Shown here: positions 18,283 to 27,807 of the stretch, one piece after another
Position numbering within the stretch: the stretch's first letter is position 1
Layout: each line of letters begins with the position of its first letter
DNA from: CAYGSN01 sp964352675
Lineage (GTDB): Bacteria > Pseudomonadota > Alphaproteobacteria > Micavibrionales > Micavibrionaceae
Assembly (NCBI GenBank): GCA_964352675.1
Contig: CAYGSN010000009.1
Span: forward strand, 11,240-75,239
Direction: 5' to 3'
Length of the DNA: 64,000 nucleotides
Notes under the pieces: generated by a model
What the model was told of the DNA's origin: nothing
Seen by the model: the letters and a program-made list of their open reading frames with translations, nothing else
Databases searched by the model: none
Program-made: the position numbers and the translations under genes

Positions 18283-18370
18283 TGGGGAATTCTTTCTTTG
18301 TTCGTGGTCAGGTTCTGATTTAAACTACTAGAAACATACCAAAACTCAAGCCCCGATCGTCTTAAAGCCC

Positions 18371-19300
18371 ATGGTTTTTTCCCTTTTCGAATTGATGCAG
18401 CGCGCCGTAGATGCCGTCCACAGCAGCGAACATGAAACCAGCAAGGTCGGAACATTCCTGCACACGCGCGAAGGCGAAATCGCTCATGCCAATTTCTGGC
18501 CGCCGCTTATCAAGGACCGCATCGGCACAGATGTTAAAATCGGCAATGCCTCCGGTACAGTGCACGCCGAAACGGCTTGCCTACTGCATGCGCCGTTTGC
18601 GACAAAGGGCGGGATCATGTTTTCCACCGACCCGTCCTGCCCCAACTGTGCCAAGAATATGGCCGAGGCGGGGATCAAGCATCTCTATATCGATCATAAG
18701 GGCTTTGAAAAATATTACGCGCAAAAGCGGATGGAAGATTTTGAAAGCCTGACCCTGCCCATCTGCCGCGCCGCCGGAATAAATGTGACGCGCGTATTTC
18801 GCAAGGAAGAACGGCTGGAACCGTTGGTGGAGGTGGCACCCGGTTATGTGCCCGTTGATTACGCTCCGGCGGTGATTGAAGAACACACTTCCATTGCTCA
18901 CCCCCTAAAGGAGATGCCCAACGCCACCTCCGCACACACTCGCTCTTTTGCATCATGTAAAATTAAATATGGGGGAAAGCAGGGCTTCTACCATGTAACT
19001 GTAACGATTGGCCCATCGCTGGGCATGCCTGATGATGGCGAACTGGACAGCGCGGAGAGTAAGTATAACACGCTGATGCAGCCCATAAACCGTCTGCTGA
19101 TGACCGCCGCACGGGAAGGCTTTGAGATATTGCCGGACAGTGTCTATTCCAGCCGCATCCCCTCCTCGCGCGAGTTGGTGAATCTGATCGGCGCGGGCAT
19201 AACGCATCTGAGCATCGGCGATATGAACGACGCCCGCGATGAGCATGGACGACGGGCGCTGGAACAATTACAGGCGGAAAATATCCTAAAAATTGTTTGA
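18371..19300 (+). CDS. Cytidine/deoxycytidylate deaminase-like protein with a degenerate second deaminase unit
   Basis: A 309-residue protein. The first half has the zinc-dependent deaminase signature HAETACLL (about residues 60-67) and DPSCPNCAKNMAEAGIKHL (about 82-100), giving the His/Cys/Cys zinc ligands and the proton-shuttling Glu. The second half (about 195-309) follows the same pattern of helices and ends with RIPSSRELVNLIGAGITHL, which aligns with SCPNCAKNMAEAGIKHL but has lost both zinc cysteines. I therefore read it as a tandem deaminase with an inactive C-terminal copy. The likely substrate is a cytidine nucleotide or a related base; this is inferred. Divergent from lpdA. Confidence 0.75.
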   Translation: MVFSLFELMQRAVDAVHSSEHETSKVGTFLHTREGEIAHANFWPPLIKDRIGTDVKIGNASGTVHAETACLLHAPFATKGGIMFSTDPSCPNCAKNMAEAGIKHLYIDHKGFEKYYAQKRMEDFESLTLPICRAAGINVTRVFRKEERLEPLVEVAPGYVPVDYAPAVIEEHTSIAHPLKEMPNATSAHTRSFASCKIKYGGKQGFYHVTVTIGPSLGMPDDGELDSAESKYNTLMQPINRLLMTAAREGFEILPDSVYSSRIPSSRELVNLIGAGITHLSIGDMNDARDEHGRRALEQLQAENILKIV

Positions 19301-19325
19301 CAAATTATAATTCCATAAATATACA
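19297..19325 (+). promoter_or_regulatory. Strong sigma70-type promoter giving a probably leaderless mRNA
   Basis: TTGACA (19297-19302, exact) and TATACA (19320-19325) are separated by 17 bases. Only six bases (GTCGCT) separate the -10 from the ATG at 19332, which places the expected transcription start on the ATG itself. No Shine-Dalgarno sequence is present. The -35 overlaps the TGA stop of the preceding gene. Confidence 0.7.
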
Positions 19326-19331
19326 GTCGCT

Positions 19332-20276
19332 ATGAGTAAAAGCCTAAAATCTCTTAATAAAGCAGAATTAGCACATATTTTCACAAACGCGGCAACAGAT
19401 CCCGGCGTTGTTTTCAGCCTGGGTAATGGTTACATGAATTTTAAGGCCGGCAATATGTCTGGCTTTGCTCTGAATATGGCGACGGCGGCCTTATGCTTTT
19501 CCGTGCGTCTTTGCACAGAGTTTCAAAAAGCGGGAGCGCCTCTCCCCATGCCCGGTTTTATCACAGCACTCTCCGCCAATCCCGGCGCGGCGCTTGTTAC
19601 CAGCGGCATCATTACCGCGGCCTCAGGGATTGAGCCGGCCTTGACCTTTGACCCCGATCAAATTCAAACCCTATATCCCGCGATTATTATGGGAGGATTA
19701 GGCACAGCCAATATTCTGGATGGCTCAGCGCCCAGCCTTAGAGACGGGGGTGCGCTTCGCAGAGCATTCAGAGGCTCAGCGGCCATACTTTATGCCGGTT
19801 GCCTGACCCTGGCTTCCGCCGACGCGCCGGACTGGGTAAAGGGCATATTTATTGCGGGCGGTGTTGTCGGGCTAGCGTCTGCACTCACCAATAGAAAAGG
19901 GCTCGGGCCGGTTTCAAATGGCCGGATGAATGCGCTGGGCTGTGCCAGTAGCGGCCTAACAAACCCAAACCCAGTTATGCTGTGGGCGAATTCATTATGG
20001 GCACTCGGATATTTGATGCTGGATTGCCTGTTGAACAAAGGCGGCCCGGTTGAGTTCGCTAAAGATTTAATAAGTGAGAAAAAACTTAACCCGGATGAAG
20101 TGGTTCCCTATTGGGGCGAGCGCCCACATTACGAAGAGGGAACTCTGTATGTTCCCTATAATCAACTCGATCTTCTTCCCAAAGAACTGGCAGATCTGAT
20201 CGTTGCTAAAAATGAACCCGAAGCCGCCGAATCTGAAAAACCTAATACCGACGATCTTGAAAGGGCGCCCGCCTAA
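19332..20276 (+). CDS. Hypothetical multi-pass membrane protein (314 aa)
   Basis: No family recognised. The protein has about five to six hydrophobic, Gly/Ala-rich segments between residues 35 and 235, then a hydrophilic C-terminal domain of about 80 residues ending in a Glu-rich tail. The motif GGLGTANILDGS recurs in style with GCASSGLTNPNPVMLWANSLWALGYLM, suggesting a transporter-like or scaffold fold. The gene has its own strong promoter directly before the ATG and no ribosome-binding site, so translation is probably leaderless. Its stop overlaps that of sucB by 4 bases (CTAA). Confidence 0.6.
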   Translation: MSKSLKSLNKAELAHIFTNAATDPGVVFSLGNGYMNFKAGNMSGFALNMATAALCFSVRLCTEFQKAGAPLPMPGFITALSANPGAALVTSGIITAASGIEPALTFDPDQIQTLYPAIIMGGLGTANILDGSAPSLRDGGALRRAFRGSAAILYAGCLTLASADAPDWVKGIFIAGGVVGLASALTNRKGLGPVSNGRMNALGCASSGLTNPNPVMLWANSLWALGYLMLDCLLNKGGPVEFAKDLISEKKLNPDEVVPYWGERPHYEEGTLYVPYNQLDLLPKELADLIVAKNEPEAAESEKPNTDDLERAPA

Positions 20277-21550
20277 ACGTCCAACACCAACCGCTGCGGG
20301 TCTTCGATCGCCTGCTTGATGCGCACGAGGGAGGTCACAGCCTCACGCCCATCGATAATGCGATGGTCATAGGACATCGCCAGATACATCATCGGCCGCG
20401 CCTTGATCTCGCCATTGGGCATCACAACCGGGCGCTGCACGATGTTGTGCATACCAAGAATGCCGGATTGCGGCGTATTGAGGATCGGCGTGGACAGCAT
20501 CGAGCCGAAAATCCCGCCATTGGTGATCGTAAACGTCCCGCCGGTCATTTCATCCATCGAAAGCTTGCCATCGCGGGCACGGGTACCCAGATCGATAATC
20601 TTTTTCTCGATATCGGCCAGCGACATTTGATCCGCACCACGGATCACCGGCACCACAAGCCCCTGCGGCGTGGAAACGGCCACGCCGATATCATAGTAAT
20701 TTTTATAGACCAGCTCCTCGCCCTGGATCTCGGCATTCACCGCCGGGAATTCTTTCAGCGCATTGATCGCCGCTTTGACGAAAAAGCTCATGAAACCGAG
20801 CTTCACGCCGTGCTTTTTCACAAACTCATCCTGATAGGATTTGCGCAGTTCCATCACCGCGGTCATATCCACCTCGTTAAAAGTGGTCAGCATGGCCGCC
20901 GTGTTCTGCGCTTCCTTCAGGCGGCTGGCAATCACCTTACGCAACTTGGTCATCTTCACGCGCTCTTCACGCGGGCCGGCATCCTGAACCGCAGCCGGGG
21001 CAGATTTTGCCGCCGGCATCGCATCGGATGTTTTCGGCGTCGGAGCCGATGAGCCGGTATCCTCGGACCCACCACCGCTGGAGGCAAGATGATTCTGCAC
21101 ATCCTCAACGCTCAAACGGCCATCCTTGCCGCTGGCTTTCACCTGCGACGCTTCAACGTTATTGTCAGCCAAGATTTTACGCACAGCGGGAGAGGTTTTG
21201 GCTTTCTCTGAAGATTGAGGGGAAGGCGCTTCCTCCTCCTTCTTTTCAACTTTTTCAGTCAACTCCATCGGCTCTTCGGCTTTGGCGGGTTCCGGCGCAG
21301 TATCGTTCGCGGCGGCACCGGCATCCATCTCGCCCAAAATTGCGCCGACCTCAACATTCTCGCCCTCACCAACCGTGATCTTTGCAATCACACCGTCACT
21401 CGGTGCATTCACTTCCAATGTCACCTTATCGGTTTCCAGTTCCACAATCGGCTCATCGGCCTTCACCGTCTCTCCCTCTTTCTTCAACCATTGGGAAACG
21501 GTTGCTTCTGTTACGGATTCGCCAAGTGCGGGAACAACAATCTGTGTCAT
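20273..21550 (-). CDS. sucB: 2-oxoglutarate dehydrogenase E2, dihydrolipoyl succinyltransferase
   Basis: A 425-residue core enzyme of the oxoglutarate dehydrogenase complex that moves the succinyl group from lipoamide to CoA. It has the N-terminal lipoyl domain with the lipoylated Lys in ETDKVTLEV (about residue 43), an Ala/Pro/Glu-rich linker, the E1/E3-binding domain (SPAVRKILADNNVEASQVKASGKDGR, about 121-146; the key residues are PAVRK and GKDGR), and the catalytic domain ending with DHRIIDGREAV. It is the last gene of the sucA-thiE-thiD-thiL-sucB run. Confidence 0.97.
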   Translation of the reverse strand: MTQIVVPALGESVTEATVSQWLKKEGETVKADEPIVELETDKVTLEVNAPSDGVIAKITVGEGENVEVGAILGEMDAGAAANDTAPEPAKAEEPMELTEKVEKKEEEAPSPQSSEKAKTSPAVRKILADNNVEASQVKASGKDGRLSVEDVQNHLASSGGGSEDTGSSAPTPKTSDAMPAAKSAPAAVQDAGPREERVKMTKLRKVIASRLKEAQNTAAMLTTFNEVDMTAVMELRKSYQDEFVKKHGVKLGFMSFFVKAAINALKEFPAVNAEIQGEELVYKNYYDIGVAVSTPQGLVVPVIRGADQMSLADIEKKIIDLGTRARDGKLSMDEMTGGTFTITNGGIFGSMLSTPILNTPQSGILGMHNIVQRPVVMPNGEIKARPMMYLAMSYDHRIIDGREAVTSLVRIKQAIEDPQRLVLDV

Positions 21551-21695
21551 GGTTTTATCTGCCTTACAATCTGTCTAAAAATGCATCATGCGGTAAAATT
21601 TCAATACCCACAATATTTACGTGCCGGACAGTGCAAGTTCAAGTCCCTAAAGCATTTTTTACCGCTTTATATGCCGGATGCTGACAAAAACGGGG

Positions 21696-22646
21696 CTAAA
21701 AATGCGCCCAGCCTGTCTTATCGAAAACCAAAGGCGCGCCAGACGAATCAAAGACTGCGACCTCACCCGGCCCGGCTGTAAACGCGCCTATATTTTGGGG
21801 GCTCATCCCTTCGTCCTGCAGAGCGGCCATAAGCTGCTGTGCGGCCTCCGGCGCAACAGCCAGCAACAACTCATAATCATCTCCGCCGCTCAGCATATCC
21901 TGAATACGAGCGTGACCGGATGCCAGCGCGGCCTGCACGGAATCAGAAAACGCTAATGCGCCCGCCTCGACCCGCGCCGACACACCCGAAGCCCGGCACA
22001 TATGCCCCAGATCCGCCACCGGCCCGTCTGATATATCAATCGCCGCATGCACCGCCGCACGCGCGGCTTCGGATGTTACAAAGCGCGGAAAAGGATAAAA
22101 ATATTGCTGCACGGCTTTTTCACAGCCCGCCGCCGGAATTTCCCCCAGCAGAACCTGAAGCCCCAGCCAGGCATCGCCCACCGGCCCGGTGAGGATAATC
22201 AGATCGCCCGCCTGAGCGCCGCTGCGCCGCCAGGCTTTACCCACCTGCACCGTGCCAATCATCGTATAGGACAGAGAGAGCAGCCCTTTGATGGAAGTCG
22301 TATCACCGCCGCTGCAGAAAATTTTATAGCGCTGCTGATCTGCCACCAAGGCCGCCGTAAATTCCGCCAACCATTTTTCCTGCGGCGCCTCGGGAAAGGC
22401 AATACTCATTTGATAAGCCAGAGGATACGCCCCCATGGCGGCCAGATCCGATAGCGCCGCGCGGAAAGTTTTGTGCGCGATATGCTGAGGCTCCATATCC
22501 TCCGTAAAATGCGTCCCGGCGTTATAGGTATCTGTGCTGATCACGAGTTCGCAGCCATCCGGCACGCGCAGCAAAGCCGCGTCATCGTCCAGCCCACCAG
22601 GTGCAAGTGGCGCAAAATATTTTTGAATAATACCGAATTCGAGCAT
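21696..22646 (-). CDS. thiL: Thiamine-monophosphate kinase
   Basis: A 316-residue ATP-dependent kinase that makes thiamine diphosphate, the cofactor of the E1 component encoded in the same gene run. It shows the family start (EFGIIQKYF then GGLDDDAALL), the metal-binding STDTYNAGTHFTED, and FRAALSDLAAMGAYP, followed by GGDTTSIKG and DISDGPVADLGHM. It starts 3 bases after thiD ends. It lies between thiD and sucB; no TPP riboswitch is visible upstream of any gene in this run. Confidence 0.95.
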   Translation of the reverse strand: MLEFGIIQKYFAPLAPGGLDDDAALLRVPDGCELVISTDTYNAGTHFTEDMEPQHIAHKTFRAALSDLAAMGAYPLAYQMSIAFPEAPQEKWLAEFTAALVADQQRYKIFCSGGDTTSIKGLLSLSYTMIGTVQVGKAWRRSGAQAGDLIILTGPVGDAWLGLQVLLGEIPAAGCEKAVQQYFYPFPRFVTSEAARAAVHAAIDISDGPVADLGHMCRASGVSARVEAGALAFSDSVQAALASGHARIQDMLSGGDDYELLLAVAPEAAQQLMAALQDEGMSPQNIGAFTAGPGEVAVFDSSGAPLVFDKTGWAHF

Positions 22647-22649
22647 ATT

Positions 22650-23447
22650 TTACGATTCCCGGAACGCATAAAAATGATCGACTGGACCCGGCCCTTTGCC
22701 GACCCGCAGCTGATGCGATTGTTTAAGACCTTCCGTCAAATATTCCTTTGCGCCCCGCACGGCATCGGGCAGGGGGTTTCCCAGAGCCAAATACGCGGCA
22801 ATAGCAGAGGATAAAGTACAGCCCGTGCCGTGATTATTCTGTGTCTGCACGCGGGATACAGCATAAGTTTTTATTTCACCCGCATGCGCCAGAACATCGA
22901 TCGCCTCCACCCCTTCCAGATGGCCGCCTTTCAGCAAAACAGGTCGACCTGTTTTCTGCATCAATCGTGCAGCAAACTCCTTCATGTTTCCTGCAAATTT
23001 TTGTCCCAACAAGACTTCCGCCTCAGGAATGTTCGGCGTCACCAATGCAGACAGAGGTATCAACTTTTTCTTCAACGCCGCAACCGCATTATCGTTCATC
23101 AGCCTGTCTCCGCTCTGCGCGACCATGACCGGATCAAGAACAACCGGCGGCATTTTTTGCTGCACTTCAAACGCCTGCACAATCTCGTCAATCACACGTG
23201 CATCATAAACCATTCCTATCTTGACTGCGGCAATATCGCTATCGGCGAACAAAGCTTCAATCTGCCGCCCGACATACCCATTGGCAACCTCAAATACACC
23301 GCTCACGCCTTGCGTATTTTGCACCGTCCCAGCCGTCAGCGCAGCCATGCCGTGACACCCCAAAGCGCCGAATGTTTTTGCATCGGCCAGTATACCCGCT
23401 CCGCCGGACGGGTCCAGACCCGCAATACTCAAAACATTGGGTTTCAT
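22650..23447 (-). CDS. thiD: Hydroxymethylpyrimidine (phosphate) kinase
   Basis: A 265-residue ribokinase-fold enzyme that phosphorylates HMP and HMP-P for thiamine synthesis. The N-terminus IAGLDPSGGAGILADAKTF, the middle VLDPVMVAQSG and the C-terminal NNHGTGCTLSSAIA, with the anion hole and catalytic Asp/Cys-containing GTGC segment, are all present. It follows thiE with a 4-base gap, so thiE-thiD-thiL are a tight set inside the sucA-sucB run. Confidence 0.95.
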   Translation of the reverse strand: MKPNVLSIAGLDPSGGAGILADAKTFGALGCHGMAALTAGTVQNTQGVSGVFEVANGYVGRQIEALFADSDIAAVKIGMVYDARVIDEIVQAFEVQQKMPPVVLDPVMVAQSGDRLMNDNAVAALKKKLIPLSALVTPNIPEAEVLLGQKFAGNMKEFAARLMQKTGRPVLLKGGHLEGVEAIDVLAHAGEIKTYAVSRVQTQNNHGTGCTLSSAIAAYLALGNPLPDAVRGAKEYLTEGLKQSHQLRVGKGPGPVDHFYAFRES

Positions 23448-23451
23448 TTTT

Positions 23452-24099
23452 CTAACACACCTTTTTTATTTTGCATTCTTTATAAACACGCATAAATTGC
23501 TGCGCAGCATATTGCGGATCGTCCGCCTCCGAAATACTCCGCATCATCGCTATGCCATCGGCCCCGGCCGCATAAACTTCCGCAGCATTTTGCAGAGTTA
23601 TTCCTCCGATACCTACAGCAGGCACAGAGGACAGCGCCATAAGCTCCACAAATTTTTTACGGCCCAGAACCGGCTTGCCCTTATCCGTCTTTGTCTCAAA
23701 AAACGGACCGGTGCCGATATAATCCACCACCAGCGGATCGACTGCCCGGACCTGCTCCGTCGTAAAGGCCGTCAGCCCGATAATTTTATCCGGACCCAGT
23801 ATGCCGCGCGCCTGATGCACATCCATATCACCCTGCCCCAGATGCACGCCATCCGCGCCAATCTCGGCAGCGACATCCACCCTGTCATTGATGATCAGCA
23901 GCGCGCCCGCTTCCTGCGTTAGCGGCAAAAGCGTTTCAGCCAGTGCCCGCACATCCTCTTTAGGAGATTTTTTATCACGCAGCTGTACCATACTCACGCC
24001 ACCGACAAGCGCCGCACGCGCAACCACCAGCGCATCCCGCCCGCCGCAACACGCCGGATCGAGCACAAAGTAAACGGAAAGATCAAACTTACGTTTCAT
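23452..24099 (-). CDS. thiE: Thiamine-phosphate synthase
   Basis: A 215-residue TIM-barrel enzyme that joins HMP-PP and THZ-P to form thiamine monophosphate. It shows VSMVQLRDKKSPKEDVRALAETLLP, the substrate-binding IINDRVDVAAEIGADGVHLGQGDMDV region, GTGPFFETKTDKGK and the phosphate-binding GIGGIT with the C-terminal GADGIAMM. All key blocks are complete. It follows sucA by 31 bases on the same strand. Confidence 0.94.
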   Translation of the reverse strand: MKRKFDLSVYFVLDPACCGGRDALVVARAALVGGVSMVQLRDKKSPKEDVRALAETLLPLTQEAGALLIINDRVDVAAEIGADGVHLGQGDMDVHQARGILGPDKIIGLTAFTTEQVRAVDPLVVDYIGTGPFFETKTDKGKPVLGRKKFVELMALSSVPAVGIGGITLQNAAEVYAAGADGIAMMRSISEADDPQYAAQQFMRVYKECKIKKVC

Positions 24100-24130
24100 T
24101 CAAATTGCTGCATAAAATACTTCAGCGTTC

Positions 24131-27061
24131 TTAAACGCTCAGCGCCTCATCGATAAGCCGCGTCTGCTCCTCCTGATGACGGCTATGCAGGCCCGTCGCT
24201 GGAGCAGCTGCCGGGTTACGGCCTATATATTTTGGGCGTCCGGCCTTGTGCGATACAGCCTCCAAGGCGTTCTCAAGGCGCGGCTCTACGAATGACCACG
24301 AGCCCTGATTTTTCGGCTCTTCCTGACACCACACAATATCGGCATTCTTAAACTGTGAAAGCTCTTCCGCCATATCGGCCAGCGGGAAAGGGTAAAGTTG
24401 CTCCAGACGCATGATATAAACATCCTTGATGCCACGATCCCGGCGCTCCTGCAGCAAATCGTAATAGACCTTGCCGGAGCACAAAACCACGCGCTTTATA
24501 TCATCCGGGCTAACCAGTTCCTGATAATCGTCATCCCACAGGAAGCGGTGGAACGTGCTGTCGCCTGCAAACATATTCATCGAAGACACTGCCAGCTTAT
24601 GCCGCAGGAGGGATTTCGGCGTCATCAGCACCAGCGGCTTGCGGAAATCGCGCATCATCTGGCGGCGCAAAATGTGGAAATAATTGGCCGGGGTCGTACA
24701 GTTGGCGACCTGCCAGTTATCCTCTGCGCACATTTGTAAAAACCTTTCCAGACGTGCGGAGGAATGCTCCGGCCCCTGCCCCTCATAACCGTGCGGCAGG
24801 AGCATCACAAGACCGGACATGCGCAACCATTTTATTTCACCGGATGCAATAAACTGGTCGATCAAAACTTGCGCACCGTTCACGAAATCCCCGAACTGCG
24901 CTTCCCACAGCACCAACGTCTTCGGATCGGCCAGTGAATAACCGTACTCAAAACCCAGCACGGCGGCTTCCGAAAGCGGGCTGTCGTGGATTTCAAAATG
25001 GTCCGGGCGATCCGTATAGTTACGCAGCGGTATATATTTCTCTTCTGTTTCCTGATCGTACCAAATCGCATGGCGCTGCGAGAACGTGCCGCGCCCGACA
25101 TCCTGCCCGGTCAGGCGAACACCCAGATTGTCTTGAACCAAAGTCCCAAAGGCCAGCGCCTCACCCATGGCCCAATCGAATCCTTCACCGGTTTCCAGCA
25201 TTTTCTTTTTGGCGTCCAGCACGCGCTGAAGCTTTTTGTTAATCCTAAAGCCGTCGGGAACCGTGGTTAAGAGTTTGCCGATTTCCTGCAAATTCTCTTT
25301 ACTCACAGCGGTTTTTCCACGCCGCGCGCCCTCTTGCTCACTTGTTGTTTTAAAACCTTCCCAGGCACCACCAAGAAAATCCGCTTCATTTGGTTTATAA
25401 GATTTTGTGGCCTCAAACGCATCATCCAGATAGTTCGTAAACTCATCGCGGATCGCTTTCCCTTCCTCCGGTGTGATCACTTTTTCGGCAATCAACTGGT
25501 TCTCGTATATTGAAGAGGTGCTTTCCTGTTTCGCGATCTTTTTGTACATCAGCGGCTGGGTAAAGGCCGGCTCATCACCCTCATTGTGACCGTAGCGGCG
25601 ATAACAGAACATATCGATCACAACATCTTTTTTAAATTGCTGACGGAATTCGGTCGCGATGCGCGCAACATGCACAACGGCCTCGGGATCATCACCGTTC
25701 ACATGAAAAATTGGCGCAGCCAGCATCTTCGCTACATCTGTACAATACGGACCGGAGCGCGAAAATTTCGGCATGGTCGTAAAGCCGATCTGGTTGTTAA
25801 TGACAATATGCATTGTTCCACCAACACGATAGCCCGGAAGATCCGAAATCATAAGCGTCTCAGCCGTGATTCCCTGTCCTGCAAATGCTGCATCTCCGTG
25901 CAGCAAAAGCGGCAGAACTTTCTGCGATTCCTTATCACCTTTCAGCGTTTGTTTGGCACGTACTTTACCAATCACAACTGGGTTGACAAACTCCAGGTGT
26001 GATGGATTGGCCGTCAAAGACAGGTGGATCGTATTGCCATCGAAATCCCGGTCACTGGAGGTTCCCAAATGGTATTTTACATCACCGGAGCCCAGTACAC
26101 CCTCCGGCGTGGAGGATTGCCCCTGAAACTCTGCAAAAATGGTCGTAAACGGCTTGCCCATGACATTCGCCAGAACGTTCAGACGGCCACGGTGCGCCAT
26201 ACCAATCACGATTTCTTCCAGGCCGTCCTGTCCCCCACGCTTCATAATTTGTTCGATGCACGGGATCAAAGCCTCTCCACCATCTATACCGAAACGTTTT
26301 GTTCCGGGATATTTTTTGTGCAGAAACTGCTCGAAAATTTCGGAGGCCACCAGACGTTGAAGGATCGCACGCTTGCCATTCACGGTAAATTCTGTTTGAT
26401 TGCGGGGCGCTTCAATCCGTTGTTGCACCCATGACTTTTCTTCTGGATCGCTCAGATGCAAAAACTCAACACCGATTGTGCCACAATAAATTTTCTCCAG
26501 CGCCGCCATAATCTCGGTCAGCGTCGCCGTCTCCAGCCCCAAAACACCATTCATAAAAATCGGACGGCTGTAATCGGATCCTGAAAAGCCGTAATGCGCG
26601 GGGTCCAGCTCCGGGTGGTAGTTCTTTTCTTTTAACTCGAGCGGATCCAGCTTCGCCAGCAGATGCCCACGTGCGCGGTAGGCCCGCACCAACATCAGCG
26701 CGTTTATGGAATCGCGCGTGGCCTGGCGTATAGAACCGGCATTGATATCAACGGGTGCGCCGTCTTTCGCCGCATTTTGTTCCGCCGCAGGTTCGCCCAT
26801 ATGATCCGTCAAATGCGCCCCCGCACCCATATGCGCAAAGCGTCTAGAGGATTTACGATTCTCCGCCGGGGTCCAGCTCGCCCCGGCCAGCTCCTGCAAC
26901 AACCCGGCTTCATTATCATTCAGACCGCCAAAAAACTCACGCCAGCTCTCATCCACCTTGTCGGCGTTTGACAGGTATTCGCCGTAAAGATGAGCAATAT
27001 ATTCTGCATTCGCACTGTCGAGAAATGTCAGGTCTTCTCTGTTTTCTTTTTCCTGGGCCAT
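24131..27061 (-). CDS. sucA: 2-oxoglutarate dehydrogenase E1
   Basis: A 976-residue thiamine-diphosphate enzyme that decarboxylates 2-oxoglutarate in the TCA cycle. The N-terminus (FLDSANAEYIAHLYGEYLSN) carries the helix that binds the E2 core. Conserved blocks include GMAHRGRLNVL, the ThDP-binding GDAAFAGQG (about 390) with GDDPEAV and later NNQIGFTT, and the transketolase-like C-terminal half with HGYEGQGPEHSSARLERFL. Normal length for the family. First of a run sucA-thiE-thiD-thiL-sucB; the upstream 100 bases show no clear promoter match. Confidence 0.98.
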   Translation of the reverse strand: MAQEKENREDLTFLDSANAEYIAHLYGEYLSNADKVDESWREFFGGLNDNEAGLLQELAGASWTPAENRKSSRRFAHMGAGAHLTDHMGEPAAEQNAAKDGAPVDINAGSIRQATRDSINALMLVRAYRARGHLLAKLDPLELKEKNYHPELDPAHYGFSGSDYSRPIFMNGVLGLETATLTEIMAALEKIYCGTIGVEFLHLSDPEEKSWVQQRIEAPRNQTEFTVNGKRAILQRLVASEIFEQFLHKKYPGTKRFGIDGGEALIPCIEQIMKRGGQDGLEEIVIGMAHRGRLNVLANVMGKPFTTIFAEFQGQSSTPEGVLGSGDVKYHLGTSSDRDFDGNTIHLSLTANPSHLEFVNPVVIGKVRAKQTLKGDKESQKVLPLLLHGDAAFAGQGITAETLMISDLPGYRVGGTMHIVINNQIGFTTMPKFSRSGPYCTDVAKMLAAPIFHVNGDDPEAVVHVARIATEFRQQFKKDVVIDMFCYRRYGHNEGDEPAFTQPLMYKKIAKQESTSSIYENQLIAEKVITPEEGKAIRDEFTNYLDDAFEATKSYKPNEADFLGGAWEGFKTTSEQEGARRGKTAVSKENLQEIGKLLTTVPDGFRINKKLQRVLDAKKKMLETGEGFDWAMGEALAFGTLVQDNLGVRLTGQDVGRGTFSQRHAIWYDQETEEKYIPLRNYTDRPDHFEIHDSPLSEAAVLGFEYGYSLADPKTLVLWEAQFGDFVNGAQVLIDQFIASGEIKWLRMSGLVMLLPHGYEGQGPEHSSARLERFLQMCAEDNWQVANCTTPANYFHILRRQMMRDFRKPLVLMTPKSLLRHKLAVSSMNMFAGDSTFHRFLWDDDYQELVSPDDIKRVVLCSGKVYYDLLQERRDRGIKDVYIMRLEQLYPFPLADMAEELSQFKNADIVWCQEEPKNQGSWSFVEPRLENALEAVSHKAGRPKYIGRNPAAAPATGLHSRHQEEQTRLIDEALSV

Positions 27062-27167
27062 ATTTATACCGGGAGCGTCCCGCCTTCTGATCGGAAATGT
27101 TGAAATATTAAGGCTTTAATCATAGCAAAGCCTGATGTGAAGGAAAGGCTTAATTCATCTTTTACGC

Positions 27168-27728
27168 CTATGAATAGCTGGCCCCCAATGCGTTGGCCAG
27201 AGCATCAAGCGCCCGGCGCTCCTGCGGAGAAATATTCAGATATTCTTGAAATCCCATAGTTTTCATGCGCATGCGGGTCGCCCGCATTTTAGAGAGCTTG
27301 AACCCGATATAGGCTTTCAGGCGTGCAAACAGCGAATTCATCTCTTCATATTCCCGGAACGCCAGCGCCACGGCTTCCCCGATCTCGATCAGGTAATTGC
27401 GAAATGCCGCAACCTCCTTTTCTCCCAAATGGCTGCGCATCACATCAACCGCAAACTCACAATCCGTCAGAACGCCGGAAATATTCTTTCCCCATTCCGG
27501 CCATTGGTCTTTTTGGTGCAGTGTTTCGCTGATAATATACTGGATTTCCTCGGCTCCGAACACCTGCTCGGCAAAACCGTGAATAATCCCGGATAGGGCG
27601 TCCAGCTCACGCTGTTGGGCTTCCTTGCCGCCGGAAGTGTCGCTCTTACTGACCCATAACCCAACGCGGTAGGGTAGGCTGACAATGATCTTTTTTTGGT
27701 CGTCTGTTAAACGTTCGAGAATGTTCAT
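27168..27728 (-). CDS. Hypothetical protein (186 aa)
   Basis: No family recognised. I start it at ATG 27728 (MNILERLTDDQKK) because GGAG lies 12 bases upstream; the frame could extend to 27770. The protein is mainly helical, with a basic C-terminal part (KLSKMRATRMRMKTMGFQEYL) that could bind a polyanion or a membrane surface. No signal peptide. It sits upstream of sucA on the same strand, about 100 bases away, and is probably a separate unit. Confidence 0.6.
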   Translation of the reverse strand: MNILERLTDDQKKIIVSLPYRVGLWVSKSDTSGGKEAQQRELDALSGIIHGFAEQVFGAEEIQYIISETLHQKDQWPEWGKNISGVLTDCEFAVDVMRSHLGEKEVAAFRNYLIEIGEAVALAFREYEEMNSLFARLKAYIGFKLSKMRATRMRMKTMGFQEYLNISPQERRALDALANALGASYS

Positions 27729-27807
27729 GAAGATGAGGCTCCTGTTACTTTCACTGTACAGTGATTTCACAGAAGCCTCAATTGCTTGCTTTCCAATTCA
27801 CGGTTAA

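Noticed and set aside
24100..24130. TPP riboswitch upstream of thiE
   Set aside because: The gap after sucA is only 31 bases and lacks the conserved THI-box sequence.
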